25,254 nt of DNA from JAMXLO01 sp041487355 (GCA_041487355.1 JBGPND010000060.1:1-25254); one strand, 5' to 3'; shown: positions 6,374 to 15,043, numbered from the stretch's first letter. The notes: generated by a model from the sequence alone, not told the origin. A program made the numbers and translations.

Positions 6374-7714
6374 CTACCGCACGAAGCCCTCCAGCTCGTC
6401 CTTCGCCCAGGCTATCGTCTGCTCTATCGTCTTGCCGGCAAACAGCTTGGCCACCATGCCCGGGATCGTGGCGCGGTTCCACATCTGCACCGCAATCTCC
6501 GGCGGAGCGGTTGAGCCGGTGACGTAGTATTCCGCGTTGTGCCAGGGGCGGACGGGGTAGTTGAACACGGTGCCCTTCGGCGGCTCGACGTCGGACCACA
6601 CCTTGAAGTCCGACATCGAAAGGAAGGGCGGGATGTCGTAGCCGTCGACCGTGTTGGCGACGAATTCGACCTGCTCGCGCTGCAACAGATAGTGCAGCAG
6701 ATCCTTGGCCGCCTCCTTGTTCTGCGCGAACTGCCAGATGCCCCAGAAATATGGCCGGTGCGGCACGAGCCTGCCCTTGGGGCCGGCCGGGGTGGGAAAG
6801 GTCCAGCAATCCTCGGCGATCTTCGGCGCATCGCGCTTCGCCACCGCATATGCCGAAGGCGGGTTCCAGATGAACGCGCTCTTGCCGGAAATCAGAGCGC
6901 GGTTGTTGGACGCGTTGTCGTAGCTCACCGTCTCCGGCGGCAGGAACTGCAACAGTTTCTTCGCGTATTCCAGCGCGATCCGCACATTGTCCGAATCGAC
7001 GATGACGTTGCCCTTCGCATCCATCAGATGCGCGCCGTAGGCACCGAAGATGGCGCCCCAGGTTTGGATCGAATCCGTCGTCGAACCACAGCCGATGGCG
7101 AACGGATAGCCGGCCTTGAAGCATGCCTCGGCCGCCTTGAGGTGGGCATCATAGGTCCAGTCCGCGCCCGCATTCGCGATCTCGTGCGGGGGGTACATGG
7201 CCTGCACGTCGATGCCGGCGAACTGCTTCAGCATGCTGATCCGTCCGCACGGCGGCAGCGGCGCGCTGCCGATGCCGGTCGGCACCGCCATCCAGTGTCC
7301 GTTCACCTTGCCGAGATACTCATTGACGCTCGCCACGGGACCGTATTGGTCGATCAGCGACTTCACCACGTCGTCCACCGGGTCGAGCTTTTCGTACCAT
7401 TGATGCACGGTCCACTGGTCGAAGGCGTAGAGGTCGTGACCGCGCCTGGCCTGGGCCTCGGCGGCCATCGTGATGCTGATCTTTTCACCATTGGTGCTGA
7501 GGAAGTCGAGCATCACCTCGACCTTGTTCTTCTGCGCCCAGACATCGACCACCTTCCGGACCGCATCGTTGCCGGCCGGAACCCAATGGTCCCACATCGC
7601 GAAGCTGAGCTTGCCCGCGGCACCCGCGGTGCGGATGTGCACCAGTGGCAATGCGGCGGCTGCGGAAGCGACTTGCAAGGCGCGGCGGCGCGAAACCTTG
7701 CGCGGGTGTTGCAT
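6374..7714 (-). CDS. Extracellular solute-binding protein family 1, Tat-exported, orphan
   Basis: This is the periplasmic binding component of an ABC importer of the sugar/polyol/spermidine-like type. The protein has 446 residues. It starts with a twin-arginine signal (SRRRALQVASAAAALPLV, residues 8-25), so it is probably exported folded. The mature part has the SBP family 1 layout: LSFAMWDHWVPAGND near the start, a DLYAFDQWTVHQWYEKLDP segment, and C-terminal tryptophan/proline-rich regions (PYFWGIWQFAQNKEAAKDLLHYLL). A good Shine-Dalgarno (GAGGGAG, 7724-7730) precedes the ATG. No permease or ATPase of the matching type is adjacent, so the partner genes must be elsewhere or the protein acts as a sensor. 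The ligand cannot be predicted. Confidence 0.85.
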   Translation of the reverse strand: MQHPRKVSRRRALQVASAAAALPLVHIRTAGAAGKLSFAMWDHWVPAGNDAVRKVVDVWAQKNKVEVMLDFLSTNGEKISITMAAEAQARRGHDLYAFDQWTVHQWYEKLDPVDDVVKSLIDQYGPVASVNEYLGKVNGHWMAVPTGIGSAPLPPCGRISMLKQFAGIDVQAMYPPHEIANAGADWTYDAHLKAAEACFKAGYPFAIGCGSTTDSIQTWGAIFGAYGAHLMDAKGNVIVDSDNVRIALEYAKKLLQFLPPETVSYDNASNNRALISGKSAFIWNPPSAYAVAKRDAPKIAEDCWTFPTPAGPKGRLVPHRPYFWGIWQFAQNKEAAKDLLHYLLQREQVEFVANTVDGYDIPPFLSMSDFKVWSDVEPPKGTVFNYPVRPWHNAEYYVTGSTAPPEIAVQMWNRATIPGMVAKLFAGKTIEQTIAWAKDELEGFVR

Positions 7715-7825
7715 GACGTCAGACTCCCTCGTGCGGCCGTCGCGCCTGGCGCGGCCGTTGTTGCCTTCCGGGCATTGGCGGGCCAGGCCCGCTTCGAAGC
7801 CACCTGCGGCGGCTCATCCCGAGAC

Positions 7826-7845
7826 CGGGTCCCGGGAGGGACCCG
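7826..7845. other. Short GC-rich hairpin in divergent spacer
   Basis: CGGGTCCC (7826-7833) and GGGACCCG (7838-7845) form an 8-bp perfect stem with a GGGA loop in the 263-base spacer between the divergent binding-protein and ligase genes. It could be a leader hairpin or an operator dyad. I see nothing else definite in this spacer. Confidence 0.4.
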
Positions 7846-7977
7846 CCACAGGGGGCCAGCCCACTATTGACGGAAACCCCCGGCGAGGCGAGCGAAAACT
7901 GCGAGCCGGCTTGATGCCGCGGCCAATGCGCGGTCTGATCGGCGCAGAATTCGCACGCGAAGTCAGGGAGGACTTCC

Positions 7978-9615
7978 ATGCTTGGACTGATGCAGCAGCG
8001 ACCGCTGCTGATTTCGTCTCTGCTCGACTATGCGGAGCGCTACCACGCGGGCACCGGGATCGTGTCCCGTTCGGTCGAGGGTCCGATCCATCGCAGCAAT
8101 TGGGGCACGATCGCCGCGCGCGCCAAACGGATCGCCAACGCGTTGCGCCGGCTGGGCGTGGCACAGGGCGAGCGGATCGCCACCCTTGCCTGGAACCACA
8201 ATCGGCATCTGGAGATTTATTTCGGCGTCACCTGCAGCGGGGCCGTGCTGCACACGGTCAATCCGCGGCTGTTCCCCGAGCAGGTGCGGTTCATCATCGG
8301 CGACGCCGAAGCGAGCTACGTGTTCTTCGACCTGACCTTTGCCGCCCTGGTCGAACAACTGGCGCCGCATCTGCCCAGCGTGCGCGGCTATGTCGCGCTA
8401 TGCGCGCACGACGTGCTCCCCTCGATCGATGTGCCGAACCTGCTGTGCTACGAGGACGTGCTGGCGGCTGAGAGCGACGACTACGTGTGGCCGCAGTTCG
8501 ACGAGAACACCGCGGCGGCGCTTTGCTACACGTCAGGCACCACCGGCAATCCGAAGGGTGTGTTGCAGAGCCATCGCTCGGCGGGGCTGCACAGTTTCGC
8601 GCTGATGGCGGCCGACACGATGGCCGTGTCGACGCGGGATACACTGCTGCTCTGCGCGCCGCTGTTCCATGTGAACTGCTGGGGCATTCCGTTCGCCGCG
8701 GCCGGTACCGGTGCAAAGCTCGTGCTGCCCGGCATGAAGCTGGACGGCGCCAGCCTGTTCGAGCTGATCCGCGATGAGGGCGTCACCTTTGCCGGTGCGG
8801 TGCCGACCGTGTGGCTGAACCTGTTCGCCTGGATGGAGCAGAACCTCGATACGCTCGACCATCGTGGGCTGCGGCTGAAGCGCGTGCTGTCGGGTGGCAG
8901 CGCGGTGCCGCGCGTCGTGATCGAGAAGGCGCACGCGTATTTCGGCGCCACCATGCTGCATGCCTGGGGCATGACGGAAATGAGTCCTCTGGGCACCTGC
9001 GGCAGCCTGCTGGCCCGCCATGTTGGGCTCGATCTGGAACAGCGGATGGATGTGCATCTCAAGCAGGGCCGCACGATCTACGGCGCCGAGGTGCGCATCG
9101 TCGATGCGGAGGGACACGAGTTGCCGCGCGACGGACGTTCCGTCGGCGAGATCCAGGTGCGCGGTCCGTGGGTGCTGTCCGGCTACTTCAAGGGCGCCGG
9201 CGGCAAGGTGGTGGACGATGACGGATGGTTCCGCACGGGCGATGTCGCGCACATGGACGCCGACGGGTTTCTCACCATCACCGATCGCGCCAAGGACGTG
9301 ATCAAATCAGGCGGCGAGTGGATCAGTTCGATCGAGATCGAGAACCTGGCGGTGGGACACCCCGCGGTGCTCGAGGCCGCGGTGATCGCCACCCGGCACC
9401 CGCGCTGGCAGGAGCGGCCGTTGCTGCTGGTGCATCGCAAGCAAGGTGCCGCGGTGACCAAGGAGGAGATGTTGCAGTTCCTGTCGGACAAAGTCGCAAA
9501 ATGGTGGCTGCCGGACGACGTGGTGTTTGTCGATGAACTGCCGCATACGGCGACCGGCAAGGTGCTGAAGACGCGGCTGCGGGAGCAATACGGCGACTGG
9601 CTGGAACGCACCTGA
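7978..9615 (+). CDS. Acyl-CoA synthetase, 3-(methylthio)propionyl-CoA ligase (DmdB)/AlkK-like
   Basis: This AMP-forming ligase activates a carboxylic acid to acyl-AMP and then acyl-CoA. The protein has 545 residues. The phosphate-binding loop is YTSGTTGNPKG (184-194), the adenine-site motif is AWGMTE (329-334), the hinge region is GWFRTGDVAHMD...DRAKDVIKSGGEWIS, and the catalytic lysine is K528 in PHTATGKVLK. The N-terminus (MLGLMQQRPLLISSLLDYAERYH) is typical of proteins annotated as medium-chain or 3-methylthiopropionate:CoA ligases in alphaproteobacteria. The substrate is inferred only; a medium-chain fatty acid is the main alternative. The Shine-Dalgarno (AGGGAGGA, about 7965-7972) supports the start. 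It is divergent from the binding protein and convergent with livM. Confidence 0.88.
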   Translation: MLGLMQQRPLLISSLLDYAERYHAGTGIVSRSVEGPIHRSNWGTIAARAKRIANALRRLGVAQGERIATLAWNHNRHLEIYFGVTCSGAVLHTVNPRLFPEQVRFIIGDAEASYVFFDLTFAALVEQLAPHLPSVRGYVALCAHDVLPSIDVPNLLCYEDVLAAESDDYVWPQFDENTAAALCYTSGTTGNPKGVLQSHRSAGLHSFALMAADTMAVSTRDTLLLCAPLFHVNCWGIPFAAAGTGAKLVLPGMKLDGASLFELIRDEGVTFAGAVPTVWLNLFAWMEQNLDTLDHRGLRLKRVLSGGSAVPRVVIEKAHAYFGATMLHAWGMTEMSPLGTCGSLLARHVGLDLEQRMDVHLKQGRTIYGAEVRIVDAEGHELPRDGRSVGEIQVRGPWVLSGYFKGAGGKVVDDDGWFRTGDVAHMDADGFLTITDRAKDVIKSGGEWISSIEIENLAVGHPAVLEAAVIATRHPRWQERPLLLVHRKQGAAVTKEEMLQFLSDKVAKWWLPDDVVFVDELPHTATGKVLKTRLREQYGDWLERT

Positions 9616-9667
9616 CGCCTATGGCCGGTGGTCTGATACTATCGTGCGAAGACGATGACGCGTTCGT

Positions 9668-9753
9668 CGTCATCCCCGCGAAAGCGGGGACCCAGGGCGG
9701 CAAACAGAAGTGACTGCTGGTCCCACTGGGTTCCCGCTTTCGCGGGAATGACG
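9668..9753. repeat. 28-bp-arm inverted repeat, GCGAAAGC family
   Basis: The arms 9668-9695 and 9726-9753 match with two differences. Each arm also contains its own small palindrome, CCCGCGAAAGCGGG. The same core recurs at 22900-22968. The element occupies most of the convergent spacer between the ligase gene and livM and may act as a two-way terminator. The string is familiar from many alphaproteobacterial intergenic regions. Confidence 0.88.
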
Positions 9754-9761
9754 ATTACGAG

Positions 9762-10664
9762 TCATGACCTGCGTTCACCGGTCTGGATCCTTTCCGGGAT
9801 GATGCCGGCCGGCAGGATCCGCAGGATGACCAGCAGCAGGCCGCTGACCAGCAGTTCGCGAAAAGCTGCAATCTGCGCCGGCGCCAGGAATGGCAGGAAC
9901 GGCGCGGCGAAGCGCGTGCCCTCCAGCAACACCACGATGAGCACCGCGCCGAGCACCGCGCCTGCATTGTTGCCGACGCCGCCGGCGACGAGGGCGAGGA
10001 TGATGTTCAGGGTCAGCAGTGGCGCGAAGATGTCGGGCGCGATGTACGATGTTTCGTGCGCGTAGAGTGCGCCGGCCAGACCAAGCACGGCGGCACCGAC
10101 GGCGAATGCCTTCACCTTGAAGGCCAGCACGTGCTTGCCCGCGACCGCGGCGACATCTTCATCGTCGCGGATCGCCCGCAGCACGCGGCCGAACGGCGAG
10201 TTGCAAAGGCGCTGCAGTACGGTGAATGTTGCGATCAGCACCGCAATGACGATGGCGAGGAACACTAGGTTGAACTGCTGCGGGGTGAGTGTCCCGCGCC
10301 AAGGCCCAGGGATGCCGGCGATGCCATCCGAACCGTTGGTCAGCCAGATCTCGTTGGCTGCGGCAATGCGAACGGATTCCGAAAAACCGAGCGTGACAAT
10401 GGCAAGATAGTCGGCACGCAGCCGTGCGGTGATCAGCGCGACGCCGGCGCCGGTGACCGCGGCGGCGACCGCGCCGGCGGCGATGCCGAGCGGAATGGCG
10501 AAGCCGGCCTTGGTGAGCAGTGCGGTCGCATAGCCACCGACCGCGAAGAACCCGGCGAGGCCGAGATTGATCATCCCCGCCATGCCCCAGGTCAGATTCA
10601 CCCCGAGCGCCAGCAGCGCATAGATGCCGGCGCTGATCGCCATCGCGGTGAGATAGGCGGCCAT
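9762..10664 (-). CDS. livM: HAAT-family ABC importer inner-membrane permease, LivM type
   Basis: This is one of the two permeases of a hydrophobic-amino-acid-type (Liv) importer. The protein has 300 residues with about eight membrane segments. It has the LivM pattern: ALGVNLTWGMAGMINLGLAGFFAVGGYATALL at the start, the EAA-like segment with SPFGRVLRAIRDDEDVAAVAGKHV (ATPase contact loop, about 170-193), and a C-terminal GGVGNNAGAVLGAVLIVVLLE. Its ATG overlaps the stop of the HAD gene by one base (TGATG), so the two are translationally coupled. It is the last gene of the leftward liv cluster. LivG, LivF, LivK and LivH are all present upstream. The substrate is unknown, since HAAT systems also carry amides, urea and aromatics. 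Confidence 0.92.
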   Translation of the reverse strand: MAAYLTAMAISAGIYALLALGVNLTWGMAGMINLGLAGFFAVGGYATALLTKAGFAIPLGIAAGAVAAAVTGAGVALITARLRADYLAIVTLGFSESVRIAAANEIWLTNGSDGIAGIPGPWRGTLTPQQFNLVFLAIVIAVLIATFTVLQRLCNSPFGRVLRAIRDDEDVAAVAGKHVLAFKVKAFAVGAAVLGLAGALYAHETSYIAPDIFAPLLTLNIILALVAGGVGNNAGAVLGAVLIVVLLEGTRFAAPFLPFLAPAQIAAFRELLVSGLLLVILRILPAGIIPERIQTGERRS

Positions 10665-11368
10665 CAGACGATGGCGTCCGCCAACGCCGACATGCTGGGA
10701 ACCAGCAGATCCGGTTGGTGCGGCGTGGCGCCGAACGGACGCTGGCGGCGATCGATGAACGCGGCGCGCATGCCGGCCGCCTTGGCGCCGATGCAGTCGA
10801 ACGCATGGTTGGCGATGAACAGCACCTCGTCCATGCGCACGCCAACGATTTCGGCAGCCTTGGTGTAGGTCGCGACATGCGGTTTGAACGCGTTGGCGGC
10901 GGCCACCGAGATCACCTGTTCGAATGCGATGCCGTGGTATTGCTTCGCGCTTTCCAGCATGTCGGGATCGCCGTTCGACAGCACCACCAGCCGGTAGCGT
11001 GTGCGCAGCCTGTCCAATGCCCCCGGCACTTCGGGGAACGGCCGTAGCCGCACGATGTGGTCAACCAGGGCGCGCACTTCGTCCATCGTGTAGCGAATGC
11101 CGGCGCGATCCATCACATAGGCAACCGAGCGTTCACCGATCTCGCGATAGGGCGTGTGCTGCTTGTGCAGCAGCGCGTCGATCATCGAGTTTTCGAAGTG
11201 CGTACGCCGCCACCAGGTGACGAAGGAGTTGGGATTGCCCTGCCAACCTTTCGTGCGCAGGAACGGCGTGGCGGATTCGACCAGTCCGGCCTGCATGTCG
11301 ACCACGGTGCCGTACTGGTCGAACATGCAGACCTTGACTGTGGATTTCACGTCCTGTGCGTCTGTCAT
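10664..11368 (-). CDS. HAD-superfamily hydrolase, 2-haloacid dehalogenase (type II)-like
   Basis: The protein has 234 residues. Compared with the Pseudomonas L-2-haloacid dehalogenase as I remember it, the nucleophile is D17 (MFDQYGTVVD) with T21, R54 in the WWRR motif, S131-N132 (VVLSNGDPDM), K162 and Y168 (FKPHVATY) and D191. The segment before D191 reads FIANHAFDCIGAK rather than the canonical SSNAWD type, so the serine and asparagine of the true dehalogenase active site are alanine and histidine here. It may be a dehalogenase with altered specificity or another hydrolase. The open frame extends to 11653 antiparallel within livH, so the ATG at 11368, 13 bases after livH, is chosen. It lies between the two permease genes and is coupled to livM. 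Confidence 0.85.
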   Translation of the reverse strand: MTDAQDVKSTVKVCMFDQYGTVVDMQAGLVESATPFLRTKGWQGNPNSFVTWWRRTHFENSMIDALLHKQHTPYREIGERSVAYVMDRAGIRYTMDEVRALVDHIVRLRPFPEVPGALDRLRTRYRLVVLSNGDPDMLESAKQYHGIAFEQVISVAAANAFKPHVATYTKAAEIVGVRMDEVLFIANHAFDCIGAKAAGMRAAFIDRRQRPFGATPHQPDLLVPSMSALADAIV

Positions 11369-11381
11369 GGCATGTTCCGCG

Positions 11382-12248
11382 TCAAAAGGCCCGCGCGCCG
11401 AGGATGCCGCGCGGGCGAAAGCTGAGTACCAGCAGGATGGCGATGAACCCGACCACCGTGCGGTAATCGGGCGGCAAGGCCAGTTGCGACAGTTCCTCCG
11501 CGATGCCGACCGTGAGCGCGCCGACCACCGCGCCGGGAATGCTGCCGAGGCCGCCGACCACCGCGGCTGCGAAGATTGCCAGGATGGCGCGGAAGCCGGT
11601 GAGCGGGTCGATCGACGTGTCCAGCCCAAGCAGCATGCCGCCGAGCCCGGCAAGACCCATGGCGACGAAGTTGACGATGCGCGCTATCTGGTCTGCATCG
11701 ATGCCCTTGATCGACGCCAGGGTCGGATTGTCGGCCACGGCGCGCATCGCCTTGCCGAGGCGGGTGAAGGCAAGGAAGGCGAACAGCGCTGCCACCGCGG
11801 CGGCGGAGATCGCGAGGTCCTCGAACTGTTGCGGGCCGACGCGGATGCCGCTGAATCGCCAGTCGCGCATGATCGGTATGTTGTAGTTGCGCAACGTGTT
11901 GCCGAAGCCGAGACGCACGAGGTTTTCCAGCGCGATGGTCAGGGCGACGGAGGCGATGGTGGTGGTGATCAGACCGGCGGAGCGCAATGGCCGCAGCACC
12001 AGCGTGTCGCTGGCGACGCCGGCAGCGCCGGCGGCCAGGAAGGCGATGATCGCGGCCGGAACGAGTGGCAGCCCGAGCCAGACATTCGCGCAATAGCCGG
12101 CGAAGGCGCCGATCGTCGCGTGCGATGCAACCGCGAAGTTGGGAAAGCGCAGCACGGCGTAGATCGCGGTAAAGCCGATGGCGGGCGCGGTGAGAATCGC
12201 GCCCGCCATTACCCCGTTCAGCACCAGTTGTGCGATGTCGGTCAGCAC
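11382..12248 (-). CDS. livH: HAAT-family ABC importer inner-membrane permease, LivH type (GTG start)
   Basis: This is the second permease of the importer, 288 residues with about eight membrane segments. LivH hallmarks are IYAVLRFPNFAVASHATIGAF near residues 29-49, the ATPase-contact loop TRLGKAMRAVADNPTLASIKGID, and GGLGSIPGAVVGALTVGIAEE near the C-terminus. The first codon is GTG at 12248. The N-terminal hydrophobic segment (MLTDIAQLVLNGVMAGAIL) fits the family, so this start is probably real. The only Shine-Dalgarno-like sequence (GGGGAGGGGG, ending four bases upstream on the minus strand) belongs to the arm of the adjacent palindrome. It is followed by the HAD gene after 13 bases. Confidence 0.9.
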   Translation of the reverse strand: MLTDIAQLVLNGVMAGAILTAPAIGFTAIYAVLRFPNFAVASHATIGAFAGYCANVWLGLPLVPAAIIAFLAAGAAGVASDTLVLRPLRSAGLITTTIASVALTIALENLVRLGFGNTLRNYNIPIMRDWRFSGIRVGPQQFEDLAISAAAVAALFAFLAFTRLGKAMRAVADNPTLASIKGIDADQIARIVNFVAMGLAGLGGMLLGLDTSIDPLTGFRAILAIFAAAVVGGLGSIPGAVVGALTVGIAEELSQLALPPDYRTVVGFIAILLVLSFRPRGILGARAF

Positions 12249-12250
12249 TT

Positions 12251-12339
12251 ACCCCCTCCCCAAGCCTCCCCCGCTGCGCGGGAGAGGGGGCGCATTGAAC
12301 CCCCTCTCCCGCGAAGCGGGGGAGGGTTGGGGAGGGGGT
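12251..12339. repeat. 40-bp-arm inverted repeat between livK and livH
   Basis: The arms 12251-12290 and 12300-12339 are reverse complements with two mismatches and a 9-base loop. The cores are CCCCTCCCCAA and CCCCCGCTNCGCGGGAGAGG. It lies inside the liv operon between the binding-protein gene and livH. A stem this long could slow polymerase or protect the livK end of the message, which needs more protein than the permeases. The string is familiar from many GC-rich proteobacteria. Confidence 0.9.
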
Positions 12340-12352
12340 GGCGGTTGCGCCA

Positions 12353-13540
12353 CTAACTTACCTCGAGGAACTTGAACGCCCCGTTCTCCACGCGGTTGTA
12401 GCGGAACTTGCAGTCGGAGATGTCGCCGATGTCGGTGAAGGTGCACGGCCCGCTGGCGCCCGAGTACTTGATCTCCTTGCCCTGCTTCAGCGCCGCCAGC
12501 CCATCGACCGCGGTGTAGACCTTGACTCCGTCGCTGTTGGTGATCTTGCGCACCGTGTCGCGGATCGCCGTGCCGGTCGCTTCCCCCGCCTTCGCGATGG
12601 TCAGCGCAACGATGCTGATCCAGTCGGTGGCCTGAGACTCGTACGAATCCGGGGTGGCGATGCCCAGGCGCTTGGCGGCCGCGGCATAGGCAGGCGAGTC
12701 CACGTCAGCCGATGGCTGCACGGTGTAGACGCCCTGCGTCACCTCCTTCGGCAGTTCCTCCAGACTTTTGGCGGTCAGCGCATAGGATTGGCACAGCCGG
12801 TCGCCGTCGTAGCCCGCGCGATAGAGATCGCGCAGCACCACCACGACATCGGGCGCATAGCCGTTCAGATACAGCAGGTCCGGCTTGCCGCGCAGTGCCT
12901 GATCCACTTCGGAGCGATAGCTCGTCTTGTCCTTGTCGTAGATCAGCGACCCGGCAACCGTTACGCCCTTGGGCGTGAGTGTCTCGGTCAGGTACTTGCG
13001 TGTCGGTTCGGCAAACGGTGCCTGGATGGCCAGGATGAACACGCGCTTGGAGCCATGGCGGATGATGAACTCCGCATGCTTCGTCGCCTGCAGCTGATTG
13101 TTGGGCTGCGTGCGAATCAGATATCCCTGGTGCGGCAGGTGCGTGATGGAATCCGCGCCGGACACCGTGGTGAGGAAGGTCTTGCTCTCCCAGCACACCG
13201 GCGCGACCGCCGTCGTGACGGCGGACGCCCAGGTGCCCATGATCACCGGCACCTTGTCGACATTCACCAGCTTGTGCGCCGCCCGCACCGCTGCTTCCGG
13301 ATTGGTTTCATCGTCCTCGACCAGCAGTTCGATCTTGCGCCCGAGCAGGCCGCCCGCTCCGTTGATGTCGTTCGCCACGACCTGCATCGCCTTCAGCATG
13401 CGCGGCCCGTCGAAGCTGCCGGCGCCGGTCAGCGGCGTCAGGACACCGAGACGCAGCGGCGTCCCCTGTGCATGTACGATGGCGGGGGCAGCAAGGGCGG
13501 CGGTGGTTTGCAGGAGCCCTCGGCGGGTGAAGCGGAGCAT
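12353..13540 (-). CDS. livK: HAAT-family periplasmic binding protein, LivK type
   Basis: This is the substrate-binding component of the importer (Peripla_BP_6 fold). The protein has 395 residues and starts with a twin-arginine-type signal (FTRRGLLQTTAALAAPAIVHA, residues 4-24, likely cut after A24). The mature domain begins PLRLGVLTPLTGAGSFDG, followed by GGLLGRKIELLVEDDETNPEAAV and a VPVIMGTWASAVTTAVAPV loop, the usual ligand-contact region. Two late cysteines (GPCTFTDIGDISDC) could form a disulfide. It lies 12 bases after livF and is separated from livH by a large palindrome. The ligand is unknown; a branched-chain amino acid, amide or organic acid is possible. Confidence 0.92.
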   Translation of the reverse strand: MLRFTRRGLLQTTAALAAPAIVHAQGTPLRLGVLTPLTGAGSFDGPRMLKAMQVVANDINGAGGLLGRKIELLVEDDETNPEAAVRAAHKLVNVDKVPVIMGTWASAVTTAVAPVCWESKTFLTTVSGADSITHLPHQGYLIRTQPNNQLQATKHAEFIIRHGSKRVFILAIQAPFAEPTRKYLTETLTPKGVTVAGSLIYDKDKTSYRSEVDQALRGKPDLLYLNGYAPDVVVVLRDLYRAGYDGDRLCQSYALTAKSLEELPKEVTQGVYTVQPSADVDSPAYAAAAKRLGIATPDSYESQATDWISIVALTIAKAGEATGTAIRDTVRKITNSDGVKVYTAVDGLAALKQGKEIKYSGASGPCTFTDIGDISDCKFRYNRVENGAFKFLEVS

Positions 13541-13552
13541 AGGAACCTCGCG

Positions 13553-14278
13553 TTATGGTTGTTCGGTCGGCGTCGCGCCGAGGAAGATGCGGCGAATCTC
13601 CGGATCGGCGGCGAGCGCGGCGGCGGCACCTTCGCGGTTGTTGCGCCCGTCGACAAGGATGCTGGCGCGATGCGCGATCTCCAGCGCCTGTGCGGCGTTC
13701 TGCTCCACCATGGCGATCGCGATGCCGTCACGGTTGATCTCGCGGATGGTGGCAAACAGTTGCTCGGCGGCGATCGGCGACAGCCCGGCCGAGGGTTCAT
13801 CGAGCAGCAGCAACACGGGCTGCACCATCAGCGCCATCGCCATGGCGAGCACCTGGCGCTGCCCGCCGGACAGCGTGCGCGCGGCGCGGTTGCGACGTTC
13901 GGCGAGCATCGGAAAGCGGCTGAACACGCTGTCGATACGCTGGCGCGTGGCGGCGGGATCGAGCCAGCCACCCATTTCCAGGTTCTCGCGCACCGAGAGC
14001 GTGGCGAAGATGTTTTGTTCCTGCGGCACGAAGGCAACGCCGCGGCGGCTCACTTCGCGCGGCGCCAGCTCGTGGATCGGCTCGTCGCGCAGCAGGATCG
14101 TGCCGCGTGCCGGATGCAGCAGGCCAGCGATGGTCTTCAGCAGCGTGGACTTGCCGGCACCGTTCGGGCCGATGATGGCGACGATCTCGTTGTCCTCGAC
14201 AGTGAGGTGCACGCCCTTCAGGATTTCATCGCCGCGACCGTAGCCGGCAACGATGTCGCGCACTGCGAGCAGACTCAT
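13553..14278 (-). CDS. livF: HAAT-family ABC importer ATPase, LivF type
   Basis: This is one of the two ATP-hydrolysing subunits on the cytoplasmic face. The protein has 241 residues. Walker A is GPNGAGKS (37-44), the signature is LSGGQ (136-140) and Walker B is LLLLDEP (156-162). The LivF-specific VAFVPQEQNIFATLSVRENL follows the Q-loop region. The start ATG overlaps the livG stop (ATGA), and livK follows after 12 bases. It pairs with LivG as the heterodimeric motor for LivH/LivM. Confidence 0.95.
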   Translation of the reverse strand: MSLLAVRDIVAGYGRGDEILKGVHLTVEDNEIVAIIGPNGAGKSTLLKTIAGLLHPARGTILLRDEPIHELAPREVSRRGVAFVPQEQNIFATLSVRENLEMGGWLDPAATRQRIDSVFSRFPMLAERRNRAARTLSGGQRQVLAMAMALMVQPVLLLLDEPSAGLSPIAAEQLFATIREINRDGIAIAMVEQNAAQALEIAHRASILVDGRNNREGAAAALAADPEIRRIFLGATPTEQP

Positions 14279-15042
14279 CGGCGGCGGCCCATATAGGCCT
14301 CCTGCACGACCGGATCACTGGCGAGTTCGGCGAACGAGCCCTGGCGCAGATGGCGGCCCTCGGCCATGACGATGACCAGGTCGCAGAGCGCCGCGATCGT
14401 GTCCATGTGGTGCTCGATCAGCAGCACGGAGATGCCGTCGGCGACCAGGCCACGCAGATGCTCGCCGATCTCGCGCGCCAGCGTGGGATTGACGCCGGCC
14501 ACCGGTTCGTCGAGCAGCAGCAGCCGTGGTTGCGCCATCAGCGCGCGACCGATCTCCAGCAGCTTCTTCTGCCCGCCGGACAGGTCGGCTGCGCGGTGGT
14601 CGAGCACGCGCGTGAGGTTCAGGCGTTGCGCGATGGCACGCGCGCGCTCGCGCAGGTCCGCTTCGCGGCGGCGCGCGGCGGGCGAGCGCAGGATGGCGTG
14701 GACCAAACGTTCGCCCGGTTGGCGCGTCCCGTAGAGCAGCAGGTTCTCCAGCACGGAGAGTTGCGGAAGGCCGCGAGCGATCTGGAACGTTCGCACCAGA
14801 CCTGTGCGGGTGATCCGATCGGGGCGCCAGGCGGTGATGAGGCGGCCGGCGAACCGCACGCTGCCCGAGTCGGGTGGCACCAGGCCGGAGATGCAGTTGA
14901 ACAGCGTTGTCTTGCCCGCGCCGTTCGGTCCGATCAGCCCGGTGATGCGGCCTTCCTCCACCGACAGATCGACGCCGCGCAACGCGTGCACGCCGTAGTA
15001 GCTGCGGGTCAGGGCATGGACTTCCAGGAGAGGAATTGGCAT
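14275..15042 (-). CDS. livG: HAAT-family ABC importer ATPase, LivG type
   Basis: This is the partner ATPase of LivF. From the ATG at 15042 it has 255 residues. Walker A is GPNGAGKT (38-45), the signature is LSGGQ (154-158) and Walker B is LLLLDEP (174-180), with the LivG-specific RTFQIARGLPQLSVLENLL and a C-terminal EAYMG. An earlier in-frame ATG at 15072 has a GGGAGG tract only three bases upstream and would overlap vapC by 29 bases. The 15042 start begins one base after the vapC stop and gives the usual LivG N-terminus. In either case livG is joined to the toxin gene with no room for a separate promoter between them. Confidence 0.93.
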   Translation of the reverse strand: MPIPLLEVHALTRSYYGVHALRGVDLSVEEGRITGLIGPNGAGKTTLFNCISGLVPPDSGSVRFAGRLITAWRPDRITRTGLVRTFQIARGLPQLSVLENLLLYGTRQPGERLVHAILRSPAARRREADLRERARAIAQRLNLTRVLDHRAADLSGGQKKLLEIGRALMAQPRLLLLDEPVAGVNPTLAREIGEHLRGLVADGISVLLIEHHMDTIAALCDLVIVMAEGRHLRQGSFAELASDPVVQEAYMGRRR

Positions 15043-15043
15043 G

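Noticed and set aside
5580..7124. A 514-codon minus-strand frame
   Set aside because: It crosses hsp20 and the DUF1150 gene antisense and part of the solute-binding protein gene in another frame. It is a shadow of GC-rich coding DNA.
9668..9753. Insertion sequence
   Set aside because: There is no transposase frame, and the whole element is only 86 bp. It is a non-coding palindromic repeat.
12338..14296. A 652-codon plus-strand frame across livK and livF
   Set aside because: It is antisense to two genes with clear motifs. The composition is typical of GC-rich shadow frames, with no recognisable domain.
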